NCBI GenBank assembly: GCA_030248215.1
Contig: JASANG010002504.1
Span: 82,294-146,293, forward strand
Length of the DNA stretch: 64,000 bases
Direction of reading: 5' to 3'
From: Enoplolaimus lenunculus
Lineage: Eukaryota; Nematoda; Enoplea; Enoplida; Thoracostomopsidae
The position numbers and the translations under genes were made by a program. The notes under the pieces are model-generated. The model was not told the DNA's origin and did not search any database. It saw only the letters and a program-made list of their open reading frames with translations. Shown here in pieces: positions 11,810 to 23,800 of this stretch. Each line of letters begins with the position of its first letter. Positions within the stretch are counted from its first letter, which is position 1.

Positions 11810-14800
11810 GTGAGAACGTTTACGCTAGTAAAAGTCTACAATTTATGTTTAATGTGACAATCTAAGCCTTTGTTTTGTTGCAATTGAAGTCGAACGCAGT
11901 AAGGCAGAGTTCTACATATATGCACGTTCGTTCAAATGACTAATATATGTACGTTCGTTAAAATTACTAATTGAACTCTGGCCTTTCTAGTGTTTTCCCA
12001 AAGTATGTATTTCTATAATTTGGTGTGTAAGATCTTTCAGTAAGCGCACTAGGAGATTTTTTGTGTACTTTTTGTTCTGCTTTAATTCTGTTTTGCAAAT
12101 TTCAGCTGAAAAAGTTTCAAAAAGAAAAACAACGTCAACATCGCGACTTGTCGCAATCGCGCGAGTCTCTTTCAAATAAAAGTAAGCGTAGATTTGTAGT
12201 TTTATGGTTACAGCAATACGTTGGCGTCTAGTGGGTTGCATAGTTGCAACATGCCATTTCAGACGTCGAACATTTGGGTAAATGTAACCGGACTGGAGGA
12301 ATTGGAGTCATCGAACTGGAGTTAGGAGTTTAGAAGTCACCGAAGTCATTTGGGAATGTTATTATTTGGAGTTGTATTTGAAGCAATAATTGGGGTTTAA
12401 TATTAGCGTTAAGTTGCAATCGGAATTCCGATTCCGATTAGAATTCCGATTCAAAGCGAATTCCGATTCCGATTGCACAATCAATGGGAATCACAATTTC
12501 CACATTTTAATTTTAGGCCTACTTGCTGTGATATGCTAAAAATTTTGCGTCATTTATCTATCAAATTGTTTTCGATAAGTCAATTTATGATTTATTGATT
12601 GTAGTTTAGCTTTACAGAGCCAAAATTGATTGCCAATTTGTTCATGCGACGCTTTTGAGAATTGTTGCCAGCCAACAGACACCCTAAATCAATAATATAC
12701 TTGTTAATACAAATTATCCGTATAGTTTCAAAATTTGAAGTTCCGATTCCGGTGTAAATTTGCTGTTCCGAGTCCGATTCCGGTATAATCCAGTTCCGCT
12801 TTGCACCCCTGAGTTAAATACTTGGGTTGATGTTTATGCCGCGTTTATATTAAAGCGTTTAGGTTCCCACAAGTCACATTGTATCACGGATATCCACACA
12901 CCTAATACCTTACAAATCCGACACTAGTTATTGGTTAAACAAAGGGTACAATGGATATGACAAAACAGAAGCTGGAGTCAAGAAATTTTACAGGAGTCGG
13001 ATGTGAAGCATATAGGTTGTTGTTGTTTGTTGCCAACGTCAGTGTTCGTGTCAGAGCATGAGGAACGCTGCAGCGGCTGGGGGGCATCCACAGACTTTCC
13101 ACAGTGAGGCTGGTAGCTGGGGGTCGATTTTGCTGGACGCTAGGGTGCAAGTTTCACCTTCCGGTTCCCGTATATTTTTACCGGACTTAAAAATTCCGGT
13201 TTTAAATTTTGGTCACGTAAACCTTGGCAATCGCCGACAATAAACCATCGAAGGTAGATTTCTCTTCTATGGATTATGAAAATCTAAAATACATCAGATA
13301 AAATGAATACCTATCTTCAACAAGGGTTATTTCGCCAATAATATTGCAAAAAGAAAATTAACATGAATTTTTCGGTGTCATGTATTTCTCATTTTCCGAT
13401 TCCGTTTCCGGTCATTTTTTCAAATTCCGGTTCTGGTAAATTGTAATTCCGATTGCACCCTGCCGGAGGCAGACCCTCGCTTGTAACCTAGGTTCTCACG
13501 CCACATGAGTTTTCTGATTGTACACGCAAAAGAATTTGATTATTGTCAAATTGTCTGTATCTCTATGTTTAGTGGATATCGTTCATGACAATGTTCCTCA
13601 TTTTAAATCTTTTATAGGCTCATCTGCTCATTCGTACGGTAAACAAGAGCTTGAATATCATCGTCACTGTTCCTTTGAAAGCCTCGCGGAAAGCAGCCGA
13701 TCTTTGCCGAATTATCGGTTACCTGACACAGACGCGCAAAATTGGCACGTCAGTAACTCTCACACAACTAACTATGTAATTACCGACGGGCAAGAAGGTC
13801 AAACTGATTTTGTTGCAGGCGGATTGATAGCAAGTGATGAATTTGGCAATGCGCGATTTATTCATGACGAAGGTCGCAGCGCATTTATTCGTATAAAAAG
13901 ACCATCTGAATCCAGCAATGCGAGTGGATCTGTATTTTCTGCGCCCACAAATACTGGCTGGCATGTTAATTCTGAAAAGATAATACAATCCGAGCAAGAA
14001 AATACTATGTTACATATGGGCGAGTCATCTCATTTCGTTAAGCGAAGAACACCTTCGGATAGTTATGCTTTGCCACAAAATGAAATGAGAGCAGACGCAC
14101 TTTTTACTGACGGCGATAGACCGTTGTCTCCTGAAAACAGTGACAGTGCAGATACACTTACTGATGCAGTAAATAGTTCACAGTCTGTGCGAAGCACAGC
14201 GACCAACCAGGAGGAAACTTCTAGTCATTTTAGACAAGTAAACCAATCCAAAAGTGGACAAGTTATAGGTTTCACTAGTGATTATGCACCTGTGATAGCT
14301 AGAGACTCCGGGCCAAATAAACCGGCAGCCAATAGCGTAAATTATACAGTAGAAGCCAACGAGCATGGTTCCAGTTGCATTCCGAACAATAGCTATGTTT
14401 CCCGCGAAGAAACCGTACTTACATCTAGTTATTTTACGAGTTCAAAGTATCCCGAGACCGAAGAAAATTTGGTCTTTTCGCAAAGTCATGCAAACCATAA
14501 TGCCAAGCGTATTGTTCCTGGTAGCTTAATGGCTAATGGAGATTCCGCTGAGCGGCCCCAAACAAGCAGTGTCTTAGAGGACCAAGGTGTCCCACTGGCC
14601 GGTAAATCTTCAATAGTTGATGACGCGAAAAACTCTTTGGGTAGTAATAGTTTTAAGTTAACTGGATCAGATATTAATGATAGCACGACAGCTACTAGCG
14701 TCAACCAGGGTGGAATGTCAGCCCAGAAAAATCCGGGTGATAGCAGTATGGCACAGGTTCAAGATATTTGCTTTTGGAGCAGGGATCAGCTTGAGGCTAG

Positions 14801-17800
14801 TTTTGGTTTTTAGTGCTTAATTTTTGGTTTTCCTTCATTATATTTGCAATTTTTGTTGGTAAATTGTGCTGTTTGTTGTTAAATTTATGACCCTCACAAA
14901 ATAGGCACGTAAGTAGGACGTGTCGACGTCCAGTGCCACCCGGCGCTGCGCCCTTTTTAAAAATTAATTTTCCCTCCTATTTGGAAATTTGGTTTTGATA
15001 CAGAAACTTAATATACGTTCCGGTGCAGTTTTACATTGTGATTGGTTTATTTCTCCAGACCGAACTACTCAATGTTTCATCACAACTTAAGACTCGGTGT
15101 GAAGAATATGCACGTCTCTATGAACAGTGCTATCAGATCGTAAGTTGTATTGTATTGTTTATTTTTATGCTTAATTTATTTTTACATTATTATATAAGTT
15201 GCGCTCTAAGTCTTGTTTGATCTGTTATTAACCAGATAATAAATGCATTTATTCAAGAGTGGTACTCTCGACTACGTGTAGCGCCTGGTGCTAGCTGGTA
15301 ACAGGATTTCAGACGTGCCAACTACAAGGTTGCGGATTCTGAATTCTATTTATAAGAGACGTGAGTCAAATGCGAACCATGCGCCAAAGTCCGCAACTTA
15401 TCATTCGCTATTTCATGTTTTGCAAAGCCTTTTAGTATTGCTGATAGGTGCTACACTCACCAAAGATTTTAAGGGAAAGATAGTTGTAAATTTCAGCAAC
15501 AAAATTACACTCAATTATTCGCCGCATATCAGATATTGGCGGCCAAATCAACCGAAGATACGAATAAAGCAAACGCTCAACACCAAAGTGCAGTTGATGA
15601 TATACGGCAACAGATACAGCAGCATTTGAAGGTTTGTTTGTTAAATGTTTTAGGGTAAGCTGTACGTACTTTTTGACTATTTCAATGCCTTGTGAACTGT
15701 ATGTCAGTAGACGGCGGAAACCGCAAACTATTGTAGATTAAAATAACCGACTTACGGAATATCTCCCTTCTGGTGAATCAGCCAAGTGGTGTTGTGGTAG
15801 TGTAAATTTTTCTCAAACATGCGTTAAGATCATTGCGGAAAATAGAATATTTTGTTTATCAGTTGTTTTTCGAACACGGTTAAAATCGCTTTGGTATGGT
15901 AAAACTCATTCTATTTTAGCCTTACGTTTTAAAGCTTATATGTGCTGCACACATTCGTTAATGGAGTTTTTTAGTTCTTAACTGATACGCGCATTCCTCG
16001 ATTCACAATTTATTTCGGTTTCAGTTTTACCACACATAGGTATTGTGTTCGTTTTTAGACTATCAGTGTGCTGATAGCCGAAAAAAGCGACTTACAAATG
16101 AATCTGCGTAAAACCAAGGAAACATCACAGCTTTATGAAACGCAATCGAAAGATCTTACTTTGAAGTAAGAACGCATGGCTAATTATCTAGCACAGTTTG
16201 TGAGTTACTCAGTATATGCGTGCAACGTTAACCGACATTCAGTATATGTGTATTGTTTCACACGTGTTGTTAGCAATAAAAATTGTGATAAGCTAAGGTA
16301 ACAAGCGTACGATTTTAAAATTGTACATACGAAAACGGCAACACCCGTATTAATTTGGTGGGAACCACTCCCGTATAAATTGGTGGGCGCCACTGTTTAT
16401 GTGAATGGCTCGTTGTTCATAAATTGTAATTAACTTTTTCAATGTGGTATAGAAATGGTTTTTTGGAAACACATTGTATTTATTTCAGTATGAAACGATT
16501 TTGCTTTAAAATGATATTACTTAGGCTGCAATCGTGCCAAGAACGTGCTCAACTGCTAGAGTCGGAATTAGGACGATTGTCTGAAGAGGCAGCAGAACTA
16601 CATCAAGTCAAACAGGAAAGCGAGATACTCAAACGCAAAACTGAACAGCTGGAAGCGAACGAAATTTCGTCCATTGAGGTAACAAGGAATGAAGGTAGTG
16701 ATTCGAATTTACAAGTCCTATCATCAACGGGACTGAGGTTACGTTCGACATTTTTGGAACTTTCGAAGCTTGATGTTTAGATTGAGACTTTCACCACTAG
16801 AAGTATGCATGATTTTCTTTGTTTTGTTGTCGAAGTTTAATGAATATGTCCTGAGAGATGAATGGAAAGCTTGGTTTGCATCTGTGTTTAAGGAGCAAAA
16901 AGAGTTACGCAATCGCCTTAATGTTGCAACCACAGAATGCAAGTATCTCCGGGAACAGATCGAAAAATGTCAGCACGAACTTCAGATGAAAGATATTTTT
17001 CTGCAGCAAGTGTCCGCAAATGATCCTGAAAAACTGAAGGTATATCAGATTTCGCTATTTAAGTTAAGAATCGTTGTTTTATCAACGTGTTTATAATGGT
17101 AGAATTTGAGTCGCCTAAATGTATATTGAGATTTTTGCCAGTGTCGAAATCAGGAATTTCATCGTGGTGCGGAAACCTGTGGGAATTTTTAAGAAGTTAG
17201 CGTTTGACCGTATGTTGCTACTGACTGGGTTTGGCTTTTAAGTTTTTGCAAACATTTGGGCCTAAATTATGTGGATAGAGTCTCCTGAAAAAATTTCATG
17301 AATGCGCATGTGTTTGTTTGACTCAACAGTGTAACATTATCGTTAAATACAGTTGATTTTCAATAATTTGTGTATGAATATGTTGGTAGTGTTATTTGCG
17401 GACTTTTATTGTCTTTTCCTTGGTTTTCTTCAGGCTAATGCGACAAATCTTGAAGTAGAAAACAAAAAGTTAGCCGAGTCTGTTGAACACTGGAAGCGGC
17501 AGGCAGAAGCAGCTCATAATCGGTAAGCTTATAACCGGTAATGAACTGTTAGTAAAATAACTTATAAAATCAAGTTGCCTTGCCACTAGTAGTTTTGTTT
17601 TTGGCATGCGCTAAGGTAAGTTTAAATACAAAAAATGTTATGGTATGGTGACTTAGCGGTAAATTTGTAAATTGGTCACAAGTCAACCCCACTCAATATA
17701 ACATCCTATGGTCGAGCAAATCATGGACGAATGTTTATTATAGTTTTGGCTCCTACGACAATGCCAAAATTTGGTGTTCTAAAACCGAGTTTTTTCAGTT

Positions 17801-20800
17801 CATCATTAAATAACGAAGCTTGTAGTTTGTTGTTTCTGTAGGTCCGTATTCTGAAATATGTCTAGCATCTGCATCCAGGTGGTGATTGGTCTTGTAGTTT
17901 CGAACCAGTGCATCGTGATTATCGAAAGTCCGCAAAATTTTTCTGATTTGGTTAGCCATATTTTTGTGCGATGACTTAGTGAGTTTGAAAGCTTAACTAA
18001 TTGGAGATAGGTGCTACACTTTTTTGAGACTATTTGTCCTAGGATTATTCTTAAACTTAGTTTCAGGTACGAAGCATACGGTCTCCAAATGACTGAATCA
18101 AGCAATGTGCTGCATGAAAAACTGGAAGTTGCGGGTCGAGAGAAACAAAATTTGGAAGTGAAAATTTGTGAGCTGGAAAAACAGTTACAAGACTCGTTCC
18201 GAAATGTGCCTTTTGATGCTGAGAAATCAAGTGAAACTGATAATGAAAATACTCCAGGTACGTACAGCTGTATTAACAAAATCATGCGCTTGAAACCTGA
18301 TGGAATTTTAGTTGCACCCGCCATGTGTTTTTAGGGTAGTTTGGTTTTCAAATTATTGGTTTGGTGTCGAATGCAGATTGACAAGTAATTTTTAAATTAG
18401 TTTTAAATTTTTTGCTATTAAAAACATTGTATTTGTTTAGAGGGTGCAGAAACTGCGAAGCACCAAGCTGAAATTGCCGAGCGCGACAGTGCCTTGCTTG
18501 CTTTGAATGAAAAATGTGAAGATTTGAGAGCTGCGCTTAATGATAAAGTAAAAATAGAACTTTTGGGCGATGCAATAAGGTAAAACAAAACTTTTGGGTG
18601 GCAAATTAGGCATTCTGTCTGAATCTCGCAAGAAACATATCCAGTTTTTTACGATATATATGGCAAATTTAATTAAACACGACTGTTACATCGCGAAATT
18701 TAACTTTAAAACAACGACATTAATTAACGACTGATGTTAAGACACATAACGCAAAGTTTTACTGAGTCCGCTCACGAAACGGTTGAACAAAATAACAACG
18801 CCTGATGTTAGTGCACACGCTAGTCACTTGGGCACGTTATGCTTATGTTAATTTGAATTACCTGAGTTTGTGGAATACGCATGGGGTTAGCGTTGGTTGA
18901 ATCGGCGATGGCTATACGTTTTATCGGTTTTGGGTCTGAAATTGTAGCCGATTTGAATATACCGCTGAATTTTGTCTGAATGGTTGATATTTTGGTAGAA
19001 AACTTCGACGAGTACCAAGAAATTTCGTAGATTAATTGCATCGCTTGCGGAATTCAACTGCTCGTGACACCGCATGTCGATTTGTACTCGTTGTTCGGTG
19101 ATCGAAGGCTTGCGAGAATGCTTAAGCTTAGGGTATTCTACTTGATTTCCTCGCCTCAGTATGATATTCTTGGGCGGCGTGAAGTTATTGTTCTCGAAAC
19201 ATGGGTGTATTTCGACTTGGTTACGCCGGAGTGACTGCTTTTTGTACGGACCCTCGTGATTCCTCTTGTAGGGGCTTTCGGACGTACATACCCCAGTCAC
19301 CGGTTATCCTAATGGGTGCTCACCAGACAAATTTTTCGATTGTAAGTGAGGCGTTGCCGAGGGTAGGCGGCGCTAAAACTTTTAGACTTATAATAAGATA
19401 ACTCGGGATGCTATCGGATACCAAGAAATTTCAGAGCCAGACATTTAAGTGTGTACTTGGATAAAAAGTAAAACCTAACCACCCTATTTTGGTATTTGTT
19501 GCTGTAAATATTAATACTTTTGTTTCTACAATGGTTTTGGTATATATTTAGCAACGCTTCTTAGTGTACTTATTTCGTCATTTGGAGCAAATTCACTGTG
19601 AAATGCTGTAATTAGCTTTGTCAGGAATATAGAGTTTTGGATAAATAGCCCGCAATGTAGAATACCGCAGCCGGATTTAGAGTTTATTGCCATAGTCAGA
19701 GTTAGACATCCGATTGTAAACTGCCATCATCGGAATTAAAGCAGGATGTTTTTGTGCAAATCCGCAAACTGAGTTTGAAAATTTTTAGTGGTTAGAATTT
19801 TTTAGGAATCAGAATTAGCTGATGTTCGTGGAGCGCTTGCACGAGCGAACAGTGACTTGTCGCACGCGCGAGATGAACTAACAGACAATGCAATCCTTAG
19901 TACTGATACCAATACACTGTTGTCGAGTATACAAAGCGAAAAGACAACCGCATCAATTGCTGTTCAACAGAATACAGATCTCAAGCAGCAAATTGCTGAG
20001 CTACAAGATCAATTTGTTGCTATGGTAGGTTGTTCTGTGCATAGTAGTTTTGTTTTTGTGGCTGAAAATTACCCTCCTCCGTCCACCACTTAAGATTTAT
20101 CTCGGAGTTGAACCTCCCACTCCGTTGGGACAAAGCTAGTATCCAGGCAAACCAGAATTTTATTGTTTCAGAGCAACGATTTAATGGACACCAAAAGCGC
20201 ACTAGAAAGTGCCAATTTTACAAACGAACAGCTCACTAAAAAACTGGAGCGCAAAGATGAAGAGATGCAAGCAGTTTACGAAAAGGTAAGATTGTAGTTT
20301 TTGGTTTTGTGACACGTGGATTGGATTGTTTTTTATTGCGTGCATTTTTTAACTATTTTGGATTGTGATGTTTAGTACTTAAGTTTTATTATTGTCAATT
20401 ATTCAGTATTTTTGCGAACAGTTTGCCACCGTTTTCAACCAATTTTTGTATTATTGATCTTGATTGATAAATTATTTATTCTTTTGTGTTAGCATGCGCA
20501 TGATACACGAAATTTGCGACAGGAAGTTACGCTGTTAATGAAGCAACAAGTTGAACGTGAGCAGCTTGAAAAACAGCTACAGTTTTGCGAATCGAACTAC
20601 CAGGGTGTCGTTTCGCAGTTACGGGATGCTCAGGTAAGCCTGGTATGGAAGTAGTGTGGGCTGAGCTCGGGAGTTATATTCAGCAAGTTACATTGTGTCT
20701 AATAAGATACGATGTTTTTGTTGTAATAGTATTTTTACTGTCCGGTCGCGTGTAGGGGGTATAGTCTCATGAACTAGAATGTGTTATGTTTCAGTCGTGG

Positions 20801-23800
20801 GATGATAATTTGCTACATCTTTTAAAGGGCTAATGTTGTGTGAAGAGGTGGTACAACAGTTTGTTGGTTACAATATTATATTTTGTGATGTTTTAGGCGT
20901 GTAATAAAAAATTGGAAAACGACATTACGAGCTTGAAAAATGCACAGCAATTTGCTCAAAGGCCTAGTGATTCGATTGCAGCGTTAGCTGAATTTCAACA
21001 GCAGCAACAAATACAACAGCGTTATAACGATGTCATAAAAGAATTAAGCGACGCGAAAGTAAGCGACTGGTATAGCCAAAAATTTTTCTTAATATAATAC
21101 ATTTAGCGATTCAAGTTCAAGTGAAAGAAAGTTATTTTAGCATTCGTTTGTTCAGTAGATGATTTTTAGTTGGCTATAAGTGGATTTAAAAGTATTTTTG
21201 GTTTTTTGTGTGGTTTAGGCGAAAATAGGACATCTGCAGTGTCAGTTAGAATCAGGCGATGAAAGTGATGTCGTGAAAGGATTGAAAACGCAGCTCGCAC
21301 AAGCGACTGACGCTCTGGTTAGAGGAGAACAGGTAAGCGGCTGTTTCATTTTGTTGGTGTTTTTTATTAAGCCCTATTCACATCTGCAAGTTTTGCAGCA
21401 AGAACTCGCAGCCGCAACTTGCCCGAAATACTTGCAGCTGCAAGTATTTGCAACTAATCATTACATTCATTCTGAATGTTGACATGAATTTGTATGGATT
21501 ATTTACAGACAACTGCGTTAAACATCAAGAGTGGACTACAAATAATCAGTTCAGCCTCGTGCAAGGTTTTGCTGCAAAATTTGCACTCGTGAATAGGAAT
21601 TTAGAGTTTTAGATTTTCAACTCATTTTTGGCTAATTCTCAAGTTTTGTTCTCAATTGGCGATATGTTGCAATTTAATAGTGTTGAAAATCATTTAGCAG
21701 TTTTGTTTAGTCAAAGTTGTTTTAAAATAATATGTTCACTATTAAAAATTATAATTTACACGGACTTTTTTGTTCGAAGAGTTCCTCACTGAGCTTACGA
21801 GGCCGTGACCAAGATGCACAAACAGACAGTGACGGTAGAGATCAACAAACGATCGCTAGCAACACAGAGCATAAGGTTGTTGCTCCGGACGAAAATGCCG
21901 GCCTGCGTGATGCGTTGGTATGTTTGTCAGCAGTACCACATGAGAGGATGTAGCGCTGGGGGTAGGATCAATAATGCAATTTCCATAATATCATGCGTAC
22001 ACTAGTTGACTTTTGAAGGGGGCAGTGTGATGAGCACTGAAGCCAAGCCAAAATGCTTCACTGTCCGTCACACAGCCCCCCTCAAAAGTCGCCTGGCGTA
22101 CGTATGACTATGATATTGTAAAAATTGCATAATCCTATTGAGGTTTTTTGTATGAAAGTTTTACATTCTTTATTTTGTTGCACGAGAAACACACCTCTTC
22201 CAATGTTTTGAAGAACGTAACGTAATATATAAGTTACTTCGTTTTATGAAAGTAAACTTTGAGGTTTTTGTTTTTACAGGATACAGTGGCAAAGCTGCGC
22301 ACTTATAATGATGAACTTCGCCAAGAACTAGAGCGCGTCCAAGCTGAAACAAGGTCAAGTGCAACTCCAGTGTCAAATTTGTCGCATAATAGCAATTCGA
22401 AGGTAAGTCGAAATGGAGCGGGGGTCGCTATCACATGCAATACCCCTAAATTAAACTGTAAGCAGAGCTTTTGATGCCATATACATACAGTGCCATGGTT
22501 TTCATAAGTTGTACCCCCTAAAATGATGGGGGTAAGCCAAAAACGCAACGTGCGCTGGGTACACTCTTTCCTACAAAGAATGTACTCAGTTCCATACTCT
22601 TGTTGAGCTATGGATCATTCACTCTTGATGATGAAACTATAATTTGAATTATGACCCTAGTAATACTGTATTTAGAATATTTGCAAAAATTTGTTCAAAC
22701 TTAGTTTTGTTCATTTGTAGACAAACAGTGAAATCAATGGCCCAAGCGCTGACGATTCGTGCTCTGTGTGCTCTGAACATCTTGAACTGAAACGTAAGTT
22801 GTGAATAAGGGGTATTTGAAACATAAAAGAACAAAGACAATATAGTAAAAGAGTGATAGTAGCCAGACCTAGTTTTGAGCATTAGTAAGAATGTAGCTCG
22901 CCTCGTATACTACTGTTTCTTTTTATATTTTAGAAGATGGGGACTCGAGATGTGCTCATGTTAAATTGCAGGAAGACATGATGAAATTACAGGTAAGAGT
23001 AAATCTTTGTTTTTGTGATAAAATGGTAATGCAGGGCGTGCAAAGTTCAGCTGTAGCACGCCTAATTTTTTTACAACATAGAATAATATGGACGTTTTTG
23101 TTTAAAAAACGTTTGTTGAATCAAGAAAGACACTGTAAGCTAGTTGTAAAACTGAAGCTTGATTGCAGAAAACACTCTGTGTAGTGTACTTGGGGTTTCT
23201 GTGTCTAATTTGAAATTTACATGGTGTAGATGTCTGGTTTGAACTGTTTGTTCAAAGTAGCAAAAATGTTTTTATCAGTCATATAAGCTGTCTAAACGTA
23301 TGTTATCTAGTTAAGTGTTGTCTCTCAAAATTAAGTCTATATTGAGCAAACTATTCATTTAACTGTGATAATTGTATTTGATGTGTTTCAGGAAAAATTC
23401 ACGCAAACAATGCGTAAAAATGCTGATCTGTGTGACCAAAATCAGCAATTGGAACATTTAATTGAACAACTGCAAACTGAGACTGATACTGTTGGTAAAG
23501 TTTAAATTAATAAATTTTTTCAAGTTAGTTGATTTGATATTTTTTACTTTTCGTTTGAAAAAAGTTATGTGTTTTAACATTGGATTTGAGATGGATTTCA
23601 GCATGTTCTTACGGGGTAACTTTGTAATTTTGACTATTTTGTAGGTGAATATATCACAATTTATCAACATCAACGAAAAGTGATTCGTGAACGTTTGCGA
23701 GGAAAAGACGAACACATCGAAAAGTTGGTTGAAGAAAATCAAATGATTCGAGTAAGGTTTAGTTTAGTCTGTACAAATGTCATTTCCTCCGGAGCAGAAC

